A stretch of DNA of 45,954 nt from contig NZ_HE978538.1 of assembly GCF_000311785.1 (NCBI RefSeq), positions 18,474 to 64,427 on the forward strand, written 5' to 3'. Made by a program: the position numbers and the translations under genes. The notes under the pieces are model-generated. The model saw only the letters and a list, made by a program, of their open reading frames with translations, did not search any database and had not been told where the DNA came from. This stretch comes from Brevibacillus massiliensis (GTDB lineage: Bacteria; Bacillota; Bacilli; Brevibacillales; Brevibacillaceae). Positions 1 to 8,691 of this stretch are shown piece by piece; the stretch's first letter is position 1, and every line of letters starts with the position of its first letter.

Positions 1-95
1 TTTTTTTTTGCTTATGTTCGGTGGCCGGAAGCGTGAATGGGGTTTGCAGATTCTATGCTGTAGATAGGTTTTGCTGATAAGGAATACGAACATAC

Positions 96-104
96 TGTGG
101 ATAA
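96..104 (-). promoter_or_regulatory. Consensus DnaA box
   Basis: TGTGGATAA on the + strand is the reverse complement of the DnaA box TTATCCACA. It lies in the mnmE leader. A second imperfect, overlapping inverted pair (450-466) occurs inside mnmE. A single 9-mer can occur by chance, but the origin-proximal location makes binding plausible. Confidence 0.5.
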
Positions 105-215
105 CAGCGGGGAGCGAATCTTGAAGGTGCAGGAAGCTGTTCTCTTCCCTGTTTTTTGTGAGATAACTGTGATATCCTAATTATTTAGGAAGTGCAGCGG
201 GAAGAAGTTTTTCTT

Positions 216-310
216 ACAGGATAAGAAAGGATCCCTTCCCTGAGGCGGCATTCTCTAAAGAAGGACTTGACTACTTCTTCGAGAAGGCTTCAATTGAAGC
301 TTTTCTTATT
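216..310 (+). repeat. Hairpin repeat family, copy R1 (mnmE leader)
   Basis: The copy begins with ACAGGATAAGAA, contains CTCTAAAGAAGGA, and ends with the perfect palindrome GCTTCAATTGAAGC (287-300) followed by TTTTCTTATT. It shares this layout with R3 (5272-5386) and in part with R2 and R4. The hairpin plus T-rich tail has the form of an intrinsic terminator. It stops three bases before the mnmE Shine-Dalgarno GAGGTG (314-319 region), so it would act as a leader attenuator if it terminates at all. Function is inferred. Confidence 0.65.
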
Positions 311-326
311 TTGAGGTGAAAAAAGA

Positions 327-1703
327 GTGGAGATGGATACCATCGCAGCAATTGCTACCCCAATGGGAGAGGGCAGTATTGCTGTTATACGCGTCAGCGG
401 TTCGCAATCCATAGAGATTGTGGACAAAATATATAGAGGAAAACATAAGTTATCCACTGTGGATACGCATACGATCCATTATGGCAAGATAATCGATCCG
501 GAAACCGACGAGGTCATCGAAGAAGTATTGGTATCGGTGATGAAGGCACCGAAGACCTTCACCCGAGAGGATGTAGTCGAGGTGAGCTGCCATGGCGGCC
601 TGATGTCGGTTCAACGGGTATTGGAGCTGATATTGAATGCCGGTGCACGTTTGGCGGAACCAGGTGAGTTTACCAAGCGGGCGTTTCTCAACGGTCGGAT
701 TGATCTGGCTCAAGCAGAGGCTGTTATGGATTTTATCCGTTCAAAGACAGATCGGGCGATGAAGGTAGCTTTTTCACAAGTGGAAGGAAAGCTGTCAAGA
801 TTGATCCGGGCCCTCAGGCAGCATTTGCTGGAGGCGATGGCTCATATCGAAGTGACCCTGGATTATCCGGAACACGATGTGGAAGCTGTGACACACAACT
901 TTCTGCTCGGCAAATGCGAGGAAGTGCAGTCAGAAATTCACCGTTTACTGCAAACAGCAAAACAAGGGAAGATTCTCCGCGAGGGCTTGTCTACCGCGAT
1001 CGTAGGGAAGCCTAATGTCGGGAAATCGTCGTTGTTGAACAGCCTGGTGCAGGAGGAAAAGGCGATCGTAACAGACGTTGCCGGTACAACCCGGGATGTG
1101 ATAGAGGAGTATGTAAATGTTCGCGGTGTTCCGCTCCATTTAATCGATACAGCCGGAATTCGGGAGACGGAAGATATTGTCGAAAAGATCGGAGTGGAAA
1201 AATCCCGGCGGATTTTGCAGCAAGCTGATCTTGTGCTGCTCGTGCTAAACTACAACGAGCCGCTGACTTCGGAAGATTACGCTATTTTTGAAGCGGTGCA
1301 GGGCTTGAACGTAATCGTTATTGTCAATAAAACAGATCTGCCCCAACACTTGGACCTGGATGAGGTAAAGAAACATTTTCCGCAGCAGCCGCTGGTGATG
1401 ACATCCGCCAAACAAGAGACGGGCATCGATCAACTGGAGGAAGCGATTGCCCATATATTCTTTACCGGCCGCGCCGGGCAGGAAGACCTTACCTATGTAA
1501 GCAATGCCCGCCACATTCATTTACTTCGGCAAGCAGAGCAAACGGTCCAGGACGCCATTAGGGGAATCGAAGAACAGATGCCGATCGATATGGTTCAGAT
1601 TGACATCAAGCGCGCATGGGAGCTGCTTGGCGAGGTAATTGGAGAAAGCGCTGGAGAGGATTTGCTCGATCAGATATTCTCCCAGTTTTGTCTGGGCAAA
1701 TAG
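327..1703 (+). CDS. mnmE: tRNA modification GTPase MnmE
   Basis: With MnmG this enzyme installs the (carboxymethyl)aminomethyl group at C5 of the wobble uridine U34 in certain tRNAs, in the cytoplasm. The 458-aa length is normal. The N-terminal formyl-tetrahydrofolate-binding domain starts [12 protein letters not shown]. The G domain shows GKPNVGKSS (G1), GTTRD (G2), DTAG (G3), NKTD (G4) and SAK (G5). The protein ends in the signature FCLGK with Cys455. The GTG start is chosen because GAGGTG lies about 8 nt upstream; ATG 333 is a less well spaced alternative. mnmG follows after 11 bp, so the two partners are co-transcribed. Confidence 0.97.
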   Translation: MEMDTIAAIATPMGEGSIAVIRVSGSQSIEIVDKIYRGKHKLSTVDTHTIHYGKIIDPETDEVIEEVLVSVMKAPKTFTREDVVEVSCHGGLMSVQRVLELILNAGARLAEPGEFTKRAFLNGRIDLAQAEAVMDFIRSKTDRAMKVAFSQVEGKLSRLIRALRQHLLEAMAHIEVTLDYPEHDVEAVTHNFLLGKCEEVQSEIHRLLQTAKQGKILREGLSTAIVGKPNVGKSSLLNSLVQEEKAIVTDVAGTTRDVIEEYVNVRGVPLHLIDTAGIRETEDIVEKIGVEKSRRILQQADLVLLVLNYNEPLTSEDYAIFEAVQGLNVIVIVNKTDLPQHLDLDEVKKHFPQQPLVMTSAKQETGIDQLEEAIAHIFFTGRAGQEDLTYVSNARHIHLLRQAEQTVQDAIRGIEEQMPIDMVQIDIKRAWELLGEVIGESAGEDLLDQIFSQFCLGK

Positions 1704-1714
1704 GAGGAAACAAC

Positions 1715-3616
1715 ATGAGTGTTACGTATGAAGCTGGAGAGTACGATGTCATCGTCATCGGCGCCGGACATGCCGGATGTGAGGCAGCGTTAGCCGCGGC
1801 GAGAATGGGGTGCAGCACGCTGCTTTTGACCATTAACCTGGATGCGGTGGCGTTTATGCCTTGCAACCCTTCAATTGGCGGACCGGCAAAAGGGCACGTT
1901 GTTCGGGAAATCGATGCCTTGGGCGGTGAAATGGCCAAAAACATTGATAAAACCCATATTCAAATGCGGATGTTGAACACGGGTAAAGGACCGGCTGTTC
2001 ATGCTCTGCGGGCACAGGCTGACAAGGTCTTATACCAGCAAGAGATGAAGCGGACCATAGAAAATACCCCTAACTTGATCCTGCGGCAAGCGATGGTTGA
2101 CGAACTGATTGTGAACAACGGAGTATGTGAAGGGGTCATGACTCAGACAGGAGCACGCTATAAGGCGAAGGCGGTTGTACTGACTACCGGGACCTATCTG
2201 CGGGGGAAAATCATCCTCGGCGATTTGCAGTATGAAAGCGGTCCGAACAACATGCGCCCGTCCATCCGTCTTGCGCAGAATTTAAAGGAATTAGGGTTTG
2301 ACATCGTCCGGTTTAAAACAGGCACACCGCCACGGGTGCTAAAGGGAAGCATTGATTTCGACAAAATGGAGATTCAGCCAGGGGATGCGGAGCCGCGAGC
2401 ATTTTCATACGAAACGACTGAATTTATCACGGATCAACTCCCCTGCTGGTTGACTTATACCAGCAGTGAAACACATGGGATCATCAACGACAACTTGCAT
2501 CGCGCACCGATGTTTTCCGGGATTATTGAAGGGGCGGGACCCAGGTATTGCCCTTCCATAGAGGACAAGGTGGTCCGTTTTAACGACAAACCGCGTCACC
2601 AGGTGTTCCTGGAGCCGGAGGGACGTCATACGGAAGAGATGTACGTGCAAGGAATGTCTACCAGCCTTCCGGAAGATGTGCAGCTTTCCATGCTGCGAAC
2701 ATTGGCAGGGATGGAAAAGGTAGAGATGATGCGTCCGGGTTATGCGATTGAATATGACGCGATCCAGCCGACACAGCTTTGGCCCACTTTGGAGACCAAA
2801 CGGATTCCTGGATTATTTACCGCTGGACAAATCAATGGAACTTCGGGCTATGAGGAAGCAGCCGCTCAAGGGTTGATGGCCGGGATCAATGCGGCCCGCA
2901 AAATCCAGGGTAAAGAGCCAGTTATTCTCAGTCGGGATATCTCCTACATTGGAGTTTTAATTGATGACCTGGTGACAAAGGGAGTGAATGAGCCTTATCG
3001 TTTGCTCACCTCCCGGGCGGAGTATCGCCTTTTATTGCGTCACGATAATGCCGACCTCCGGTTGACTGACATTGGTTACGAGATTGGCTTGATCAGTGAA
3101 AAACGCTACAAGGCTTTTGTGCAGAAGCGGGAGATGATCGAACAGGAGAAGCAGCGGATTTTCAACACGCGGGTGCGTCCTGACAACGAAAAAGTTCAGG
3201 CTGTTTTAAGACAAATCGGTTCACCGGAATTGACAGAAGTGATGGAATTGGCTCAGCTTCTGCGGAGACCAGAGGTTCTTTATGCGCACATTGCCCAAAT
3301 GGCCCCGCCGGCTGAACCTGTACCTGCGGATGTAGCAGAACAAGTAGAAATTCAAATAAAATACGACGGGTACATCCGAAAATCGCTGCAACAAGTGGAA
3401 AGAATGAAGAAGGTAGAAGAGAAGCGGATTCCTGAGGAGATTAATTTTAACGACATCACGGGTATGTCAAAAGAAGCTCGGGAAAACATGAGCAAGGTGC
3501 GTCCGTTAAACATCGGTCAAGCTTCGCGGATCCCTGGTGTAAATCCAGCTGACATTTCCGTCCTGATGATCTATCTTGAACATTACAATCGAGTACCTGT
3601 GAAAACAGCTGAGTAA
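1715..3616 (+). CDS. mnmG: tRNA uridine 5-carboxymethylaminomethyl modification enzyme MnmG (GidA)
   Basis: This FAD- and NADH-dependent partner of MnmE supplies the redox chemistry for U34 modification. The 633-aa protein has the N-terminal dinucleotide-binding motif [17 protein letters not shown], the motif [11 protein letters not shown], and the GidA signature [12 protein letters not shown]. It carries the C-terminal helical domain typical of the family. The reading frame stays open 99 bp upstream into mnmE, but ATG 1715 follows TAGGAGG at 1701-1707 and matches the family N-terminus. rsmG follows after 13 bp. Confidence 0.97.
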   Translation: MSVTYEAGEYDVIVIGAGHAGCEAALAAARMGCSTLLLTINLDAVAFMPCNPSIGGPAKGHVVREIDALGGEMAKNIDKTHIQMRMLNTGKGPAVHALRAQADKVLYQQEMKRTIENTPNLILRQAMVDELIVNNGVCEGVMTQTGARYKAKAVVLTTGTYLRGKIILGDLQYESGPNNMRPSIRLAQNLKELGFDIVRFKTGTPPRVLKGSIDFDKMEIQPGDAEPRAFSYETTEFITDQLPCWLTYTSSETHGIINDNLHRAPMFSGIIEGAGPRYCPSIEDKVVRFNDKPRHQVFLEPEGRHTEEMYVQGMSTSLPEDVQLSMLRTLAGMEKVEMMRPGYAIEYDAIQPTQLWPTLETKRIPGLFTAGQINGTSGYEEAAAQGLMAGINAARKIQGKEPVILSRDISYIGVLIDDLVTKGVNEPYRLLTSRAEYRLLLRHDNADLRLTDIGYEIGLISEKRYKAFVQKREMIEQEKQRIFNTRVRPDNEKVQAVLRQIGSPELTEVMELAQLLRRPEVLYAHIAQMAPPAEPVPADVAEQVEIQIKYDGYIRKSLQQVERMKKVEEKRIPEEINFNDITGMSKEARENMSKVRPLNIGQASRIPGVNPADISVLMIYLEHYNRVPVKTAE

Positions 3617-3629
3617 AGAGGGGGCAGGC

Positions 3630-4346
3630 ATGGGAAAGGAACAATTTGCAGAACGCCTGTCGGAAAACGGGATCGTGTTAACGGCTGAACAATTGGCTCA
3701 ATTCGACTTGTACTACCGCTTGCTGGTCGAGTGGAATGAAAAGATGAATCTTACCGCCATTACGGAGGAAAATGCGGTGTATACCAAGCATTTTTATGAT
3801 TCGGTATCGGCCGCATTCTCCTTTCCGTTTGCAGAGATAAACACAGTGGTTGATATTGGCGCTGGGGCAGGATTCCCCAGTATTCCATTAAAAATTTGTT
3901 TTCCTCATTTACAGGTGACGATCGTTGATTCCTTGCAGAAGAGAATTTCATTTTTGGAAAACCTCTCCCGGGAGTTAGGACTTACACATGTTCAGCCACT
4001 ACATGGAAGAGCAGAAGATTTCGGTCAGGACAAAGCATTTCGTGAGTCATACGACTTGGCAACCGCTCGTGCTGTTGCCCGACTCAACGTTCTAGCTGAA
4101 TTCTGCTTGCCTTTTGTGAAGGTTGGCGGTCACTTTATCGCTATGAAAGGCCCGGATATTTCATTTGAGCTTCAAGAGGCTAAAAAAGCGATAAAGGCTT
4201 TAGGGGGAAAAACCAAAAAAGTGGAGACATTACATTTACCTGATGAGGCGGGTGAACGAAACATCATTGTAATCGATAAGATTGACCCCACACCGAAAAC
4301 GTACCCGCGAAAAGCAGGAACTCCAGTAAAAAAACCCATTTTGTAG
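3630..4346 (+). CDS. rsmG: 16S rRNA (guanine527-N7)-methyltransferase RsmG (GidB)
   Basis: It methylates N7 of G527 in the 530 loop of 16S rRNA using S-adenosylmethionine; in other bacteria its loss gives low-level streptomycin resistance. The 238-aa length is standard. The SAM-binding motif DIGAGAGFPSIPLKI lies near residues 72-86, and the conserved FYDSVS segment near residue 53 fits the family. ATG 3630 follows AGAGGGGGC. It is the last gene of the mnmE-mnmG-rsmG group; a copy of the hairpin repeat and a parS site lie downstream. Confidence 0.96.
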   Translation: MGKEQFAERLSENGIVLTAEQLAQFDLYYRLLVEWNEKMNLTAITEENAVYTKHFYDSVSAAFSFPFAEINTVVDIGAGAGFPSIPLKICFPHLQVTIVDSLQKRISFLENLSRELGLTHVQPLHGRAEDFGQDKAFRESYDLATARAVARLNVLAEFCLPFVKVGGHFIAMKGPDISFELQEAKKAIKALGGKTKKVETLHLPDEAGERNIIVIDKIDPTPKTYPRKAGTPVKKPIL

Positions 4347-4434
4347 TTTGATTTGCTGCGAGGCTGTTCCATGTGGAGCAGTCCTTCTATTTGACTGTAT
4401 CAGAAAGTATAAACTTCCGTGAACCAGCATCCTG

Positions 4435-4507
4435 ATACAGCAAGAAAAGCATCTGCTAAGGAAGAACCAGCTTCTTCGAAAGGGCTTCTTTAGAAGCTTT
4501 TCTTATT
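4435..4507 (+). repeat. Hairpin repeat family, copy R2
   Basis: This shorter copy has GATACAGCAAGAAAAGC at its start, CTTCTTCGAAAGGGCTTC in the middle, and the stem GCTTC (4484-4488) paired with GAAGC (4493-4497), followed by TTTTCTTATT. It lies about 90 bp after the rsmG stop codon and just before parS. It could simply terminate the mnmE-mnmG-rsmG transcript. Confidence 0.55.
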
Positions 4508-4510
4508 ATT

Positions 4511-4526
4511 TGTTTCACGTGAAACG
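4511..4526. promoter_or_regulatory. parS site (near-perfect)
   Basis: TGTTTCACGTGAAACG matches the Bacillus parS consensus TGTTNCACGTGAAACA except at the last base. ParB (Spo0J) loads here, spreads as a CTP-dependent clamp and recruits SMC. It lies in the rsmG-noc gap, where related genomes also place origin-proximal parS sites. Confidence 0.9.
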
Positions 4527-5271
4527 TCGAAGCTGGTGTGAACAATCTTCCCGTTAAAAGCAGGATTTGCTCGATGGAGTGAAGAATATTTTAGGAAATA
4601 ACTCATGTAAAAATAGGATGTTTCGGAGCGAATGTTCATAAAATATCGGCTGTTTTAACGGAGAGAACCCGACAGATTTTAGTCAGTATCGGTTACCTTA
4701 CGGAGAATGCTTATGGCAGGACCCGTAGTGTTGTGCAGGTAACCAGGTCAGCGAAAGTACCCCGTCGGGGGCTTGGTCTAATAGGTGCTGAAGCGTTTTA
4801 AAAACTGCAATGGCCTGATGGAAACGATGCGTATTGTCATTTTATCCAGGCAAGTTTATGTTGTACGGCAAAGCTAACAATGAAATTGATTTGGTCGCGG
4901 GAAGTACGCCTTCAACTGGCTGGAAGAGGAGTCGAGACAGCAAGGCAATTAGTAAGCTTTTATGAAGTTACTGACGATTTTTGGGCTGGAAACTTTCTGC
5001 CGAAGGATAGAGGGCTTGCGCATGATCGCGTCAGTGAAAAGCGATTAAGTTGAATCAGGTGCCGTTTGCTTGTAATATGACGTGCTGGAGAGAGCAGCTT
5101 TTGGAATGGCACACATGGCAAAGCTTATAATTTAGAGCAAAGCGTTGGTAACCGAAAATACAGGGAAAACGGCTTGCTTGATTTGACTATTATGGAGGAG
5201 CTTCCCTTTGTTTTAAGCTGCTTACGTAGAAGAGGATGAAATCTTCTAATAGGTGCAATAAAGGCTTTTCT

Positions 5272-5386
5272 ACAGGATAAGAAGGGGACACGTCCAAAGA
5301 TGGCTTCCTTATCCAGAATGAAAACTTCCTCTAAAGAAGGATTAACCAACATCATCGAAAGGGCTTCAATAGAAGCTTTTCTTATA
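5272..5386 (+). repeat. Hairpin repeat family, copy R3 (noc leader)
   Basis: This is the most complete copy. GGATAAG (5275-5281) can pair with CTTATCC (5308-5314). CTTC-CTCTAAA-GAAG forms a second small hairpin near 5325-5339. GCTTC (5363-5367) pairs with GAAGC (5372-5376), followed by TTTTCTTAT. The element ends about 15 bp before the noc ribosome binding site. Three successive hairpins, the last terminator-like, suggest a structured leader RNA; that is inference. Confidence 0.65.
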
Positions 5387-5416
5387 AGGTATTGTTAGAA
5401 AAGTGGGGGATTCGGC

Positions 5417-6265
5417 ATGGCAGTAAAGGATCAGTTTTCACGGTTGTTCGGATTTTCGGACAAGACGGAGAACGAGGAGATACGTCAGATACCGGTTGAC
5501 GAGATCGTCCCGAACCCGTATCAGCCCCGAACGGTTTTTGACGATGACAAAATTGACGAGTTGTGCCAAACCATCCGTACTCATGGGCTTATCCAGCCAA
5601 TCGTTGTTCGTATACGCGATGAACGATTTGAATTAATTGCCGGAGAACGAAGACTCCGAGCGTCAAAAAAGTTGGGCATGGAACGGATTCCGGCGATCGT
5701 CAAAGAATTCAATGATGCCCAAACAGCTTCTATCGCTTTGATCGAAAATCTTCAGCGGGAAGGTCTTACTGCCATTGAAGAAGCAGTTGCCTATCAAAAA
5801 TTAATCGATATTCACAATTTGACACAAGAAAGCTTGGCACAACGACTGGGAAAAGGTCAGTCAACGATAGCCAATAAATTAAGGCTGCTGCATTTACCCC
5901 GGGAGATTCAAGATGCGCTCTTGTCAAGAAAAATTACGGAACGTCATGCCCGTGCACTCATACCTTTAAAAGATTCTGAATTACAGGTAAAGACACTTCA
6001 TGAAATCCTTAACCGGGATTGGAACGTAAAACAGACAGAGGCTCGCGTCAAACAGCTGTTGGAAGCAGCCCAGGAACCGCAAGTGGAAAAAGAGAAAAAG
6101 CCAAAGTGGAAGGCTTTTTCACGCGACACCAGAATTGCCATAAATACGGTTCGACAGTCAATTAACATGGTGCTCGAGACGGGTTTATCTGTGGAGACAG
6201 ATGAAGAGGATCACGAAGAGTTTTATCAATTTACCATACGTATTCCCAAAAAGCGGGAGCAATAA
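5417..6265 (+). CDS. noc: Nucleoid occlusion protein Noc
   Basis: This ParB-family CTPase binds NBS sites and the membrane and blocks Z-ring assembly over the chromosome. The 282-aa protein starts with a short amphipathic segment ([11 protein letters not shown]) like the membrane-targeting helix of B. subtilis Noc. It then shows NPYQPR, the CTP-binding GERRLRA motif and ENLQRE. Its helix-turn-helix reads [16 protein letters not shown], the Noc-type recognition helix; Spo0J in this window has KSRPHVANILRLL instead. The start follows a GGGGGA box. It is separated from soj by 805 bp, so it is probably transcribed alone. Confidence 0.95.
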   Translation: MAVKDQFSRLFGFSDKTENEEIRQIPVDEIVPNPYQPRTVFDDDKIDELCQTIRTHGLIQPIVVRIRDERFELIAGERRLRASKKLGMERIPAIVKEFNDAQTASIALIENLQREGLTAIEEAVAYQKLIDIHNLTQESLAQRLGKGQSTIANKLRLLHLPREIQDALLSRKITERHARALIPLKDSELQVKTLHEILNRDWNVKQTEARVKQLLEAAQEPQVEKEKKPKWKAFSRDTRIAINTVRQSINMVLETGLSVETDEEDHEEFYQFTIRIPKKREQ

Positions 6266-6299
6266 TTGGTTTTAATTGTGATATTTTTCTATATACCAG

Positions 6300-6324
6300 C
6301 GGCGCTGACAGCCGTTTTCTTTTT
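6300..6324 (+). terminator. Probable noc terminator
   Basis: CGGC (6300-6303), a 7-nt loop, GCCG (6311-6314) and TTTTCTTTTT lie 34 bp after the noc stop codon. The stem is short but the T tract is strong. Confidence 0.55.
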
Positions 6325-6349
6325 GTCCATAGGTGGAAGCATTCGGTAA

Positions 6350-6562
6350 TTTGATTGCGTAATAACTTCTGAGAAAGCTAATCGGAAAAAGTCTAATGAA
6401 AATGTCCTCAGACTTCTTTATGAGGACATTTTGGGTTCAGTGTATCCAATGGATACATCCATAAGTAACCCACCTGTAACTGACGAGAAGCGTTTCAACG
6501 AACTGTCAGCAAAGGTTGGCATACATCTAAAAGAATTGGATCTCCTTAGCGAAAATATCTGA
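6350..6562 (+). pseudogene. Possible gene remnant downstream of noc
   Basis: One frame is open for 70 codons and reads like a real protein, ending ...ELSAKVGIHLKELDLLSENI before TGA. The only usable starts are internal (GTG 6440, ATG 6449) and have no nearby Shine-Dalgarno sequence. The 12-bp inverted repeat at 6399-6432 lies inside it. I do not recognise the family. It may be the 3' end of a decayed gene or chance. Confidence 0.25.
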
Positions 6563-7070
6563 TTACACCACAATTTTCTCTCTATATTTGCTTATACACC
6601 AATGACAATCAATTCCTAAGACACCGGGAAGTGTCGCTAAAAAGCAGCTTTAAGGATCGTTAGAACGAGGTCAAAAGAAAATTTTTTACATACCGCTATG
6701 ATTTGGTATTCTGAAAGAGAGTTCCCGTAATTTCAATCTACTTTTTTAAAAATAATTGGGGTAAGATGAAAGTAGCGTGAGAGGAAACCAGAGATTGAAT
6801 GGAGGGTGAGCAGAAAGAGTTTGTGATTGATCCAGGGTTCTGCATAGTTGTTCTGACCCAGAACCAACTTCATTGTCATAAACAATACTGGAAAGCGGAT
6901 CATGTCCACAAAAAATTCGAAGTAGCTGCAGTCCATCCTTCACTAGAGGACTTTTCCAATCCAGTAAAAATCGATAAGGTTTATTGTGATACGCAAAAAT
7001 AAACGAAGTTCATTCTAAGAAAATCCTACGAATACCCTCGAGGATAAGCAGGATTGTAAAATGGGGTGAG

Positions 7071-7832
7071 ATGTTGGGAAAGGTAATTACGGTGGCCAAT
7101 CAAAAGGGCGGAGTAGGCAAGACTACAACAGCCGTTAATTTGAGTGCATGCTTGGCCGCTTTGGGTAAACAGGTACTGATAGTTGATATTGATCCGCAAG
7201 GGAATGCAACAAGCGGACTGGGCATCAACAAGGCAGATGTGCGATATTGTATTTACGATGTGTTAATTAATGATATTAGTCCGATAGATGCGACGTTACC
7301 TACAGAGATAGAAGGTTTACAAATTATTCCGGCAACAATTCAATTGGCGGGTGCCGAAATTGAGTTGGTTCCTACGATTTCTCGTGAGGTTCGACTAAAA
7401 AGGGCTTTAGAGGTTATAAAAGATAAATACGATTATGTGATTATCGATTGTCCGCCTTCATTGGGGATTCTCACTGTCAACTCTCTAACTGCTTCAGATT
7501 CGGTGTTGATACCTATTCAATGTGAATATTATGCTTTGGAGGGGTTAAGTCAATTGTTAAATACAATTCGCCTTGTCCAAAAGCACTTGAATAATCAACT
7601 GGCTATAGAAGGTGTCCTATTGACCATGCTGGATGCCAGAACCAATCTGGGAATTCAAGTTATCGAAGAGGTGAAAAAGTACTTTCAGGACAAGGTATAC
7701 CGGACCATTATTCCCCGTAATGTCCGTTTAAGTGAAGCACCATCCCACGGACAAGCTATCATTAGTTACGATCCACGTTCAAGAGGAGCCGAAGTATACA
7801 CTGACCTCGCGAAGGAAGTGGTCGGAATATGA
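7071..7832 (+). CDS. soj: Chromosome partitioning ATPase Soj (ParA)
   Basis: This ParA-type ATPase works with Spo0J/parS in origin segregation and, in B. subtilis, regulates DnaA activity. The 253-aa protein has the deviant Walker A KGGVGKTT near residues 11-18, the A' motif DIDPQGNATSG and Walker B YVIIDCPPSLG. ATG 7071 follows GGGGTGAG. Its 3' end overlaps spo0J by 4 bp, so the pair is translationally coupled. Confidence 0.97.
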   Translation: MLGKVITVANQKGGVGKTTTAVNLSACLAALGKQVLIVDIDPQGNATSGLGINKADVRYCIYDVLINDISPIDATLPTEIEGLQIIPATIQLAGAEIELVPTISREVRLKRALEVIKDKYDYVIIDCPPSLGILTVNSLTASDSVLIPIQCEYYALEGLSQLLNTIRLVQKHLNNQLAIEGVLLTMLDARTNLGIQVIEEVKKYFQDKVYRTIIPRNVRLSEAPSHGQAIISYDPRSRGAEVYTDLAKEVVGI

Positions 7833-8668
7833 GTAAACGATTGGGTAAAGGATTAGAGGCTTTATTCAGCGACAATCATATGGAAGAAAGCGAGCAAATT
7901 AAAGAAGTAGCCGTCAATCAGATTCGTCCGAATCCGTATCAGCCGCGAAAGGAATTTGATCCGCATACGTTAAAAGAATTGACGGAATCAATCAAAGAGC
8001 ATGGCATTATACAACCGCTCGTGGTGCGCAAAAGTATCAAAGGATTTGAATTAGTTGCCGGGGAGCGGCGGCTGCGGGCGGCAAAGGATGCCGGTTTAAA
8101 AAAGGTACCGGTAGTTGAGAAAGTTTATACCGATTTGCAACTAATGGAAATTGCTTTGATAGAGAATCTTCAGCGTGATAACCTCAATCCGCTGGAAGAA
8201 GCGGAAGCGTACCAAAAGTTAATTGATCATTGTTCATTAACCCAAGAGGCACTAGCACAAAAGGTAGGGAAAAGTCGGCCACATGTCGCTAACATCCTGC
8301 GTCTGCTGCAACTCCCGGATGGAATCAGAGCGTTGGTATCTTCATCCGCCCTTACGATGGGGCATGCTCGAGCCCTATTAGCCGTTGAAAATGACAAGCT
8401 GCAATTGCAGTTGGCAAATGAAGTGGTTAAAAACGATCTAAGTGTTCGGCAGTTGGAAGGGCTTGTAAAACAGCTTACTGTTTCACGTGAAACAAAAGTA
8501 AAAAAGGTACCGAAAAGAGAGCCGATTATCGTTCAAATGGAAGAGAGGCTGCGGTCGAGATTTGGCACTTCTGTTCAAATTAAAACGGGAAGCAAAAAAG
8601 GGCGGATTGAAATTGAATTCTATTCGAATGATGATTTAGAACGGATTTTAGAGTTGCTTGATAAGTAA
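7829..8668 (+). CDS. spo0J: Stage 0 sporulation protein J, ParB-family partition protein
   Basis: It binds parS, forms CTP-dependent sliding clamps, loads SMC and stimulates Soj. The 279-aa protein begins KRLGKGLEALF, then NPYQPR, GERRLRA (CTP binding) and ENLQRDNLNPLEEA. The helix-turn-helix includes GKSRPHVANILRLL, the parS-type reading head, and a C-terminal dimerisation domain follows. The gene contains a perfect parS (8479-8494), as in B. subtilis. Start ATG overlaps the soj stop. Confidence 0.97.
   Translation: MSKRLGKGLEALFSDNHMEESEQIKEVAVNQIRPNPYQPRKEFDPHTLKELTESIKEHGIIQPLVVRKSIKGFELVAGERRLRAAKDAGLKKVPVVEKVYTDLQLMEIALIENLQRDNLNPLEEAEAYQKLIDHCSLTQEALAQKVGKSRPHVANILRLLQLPDGIRALVSSSALTMGHARALLAVENDKLQLQLANEVVKNDLSVRQLEGLVKQLTVSRETKVKKVPKREPIIVQMEERLRSRFGTSVQIKTGSKKGRIEIEFYSNDDLERILELLDK
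8479..8494. promoter_or_regulatory. parS site inside spo0J
   Basis: TGTTTCACGTGAAACA is a perfect 16-bp palindrome and an exact match to the Bacillus parS consensus. It encodes part of the linker ahead of the Spo0J C-terminal domain. The placement within spo0J is conserved with B. subtilis. Confidence 0.97.
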
Positions 8669-8691
8669 AATAAAGAGGTGGGGGAAAAAGC

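Larger units (their letters stand above)
1..326. other. Non-coding leader upstream of mnmE
   Basis: No convincing gene is visible. The stretch begins with a T9 run that could be the tail of a terminator cut by the window edge. It holds one consensus DnaA box in reverse orientation (96-104) and the first copy of the hairpin repeat family (216-310), which abuts the mnmE ribosome binding site. In other Bacillales jag lies upstream of mnmE; no jag coding sequence is seen here, so any jag gene ends before base 1. Confidence 0.6.
4347..5416. other. 1.07-kb region between rsmG and noc without a supported gene
   Basis: The region holds repeat copies R2 and R3, a parS site, a strong CCCC-GTC-GGGG hairpin (4760-4770) and two copies of TCTAATAGGTGC (4777-4788 and 5245-5256), each followed by a G/C-T4 tail. 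One frame stays open from 4802 to 5053. Its only ATG (4880) would give a 57-aa product that looks protein-like, but there is no ribosome binding site, so it is not called. No tRNA or known riboswitch was recognised. Confidence 0.6.
6266..7070. other. 0.8-kb region between noc and soj, no firm gene
   Basis: Besides the noc terminator the region has a perfect 12-bp inverted repeat, AAAATGTCCTCA (6399-6410) with TGAGGACATTTT (6421-6432), usable as a bidirectional terminator. It also has the palindrome TGTATCCAATGGATACA (6441-6457). A 70-codon open stretch (6350-6562) is described separately. A 67-codon frame at 6799-7002 has only a distant AGAGGAAA box and no recognisable motif, and overlapping frames of equal length exist on the other strand, so it is not called. 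Confidence 0.5.

Noticed and set aside
3965-3974. CTCCCGGGAG inside rsmG as a Noc-binding site
   Set aside because: Only the central eight bases agree with the ATTTCCCGGGAAAT consensus; too weak.
4738-4770. AACCAGGTCAG resembling the SRP RNA core
   Set aside because: The matching AGCAGC side of the asymmetric loop is absent and the surrounding bases do not fold into SRP domain IV.
6799-7002. 67-codon frame between noc and soj
   Set aside because: Distant ribosome binding site, no recognisable motif, and equally long frames on the other strand.
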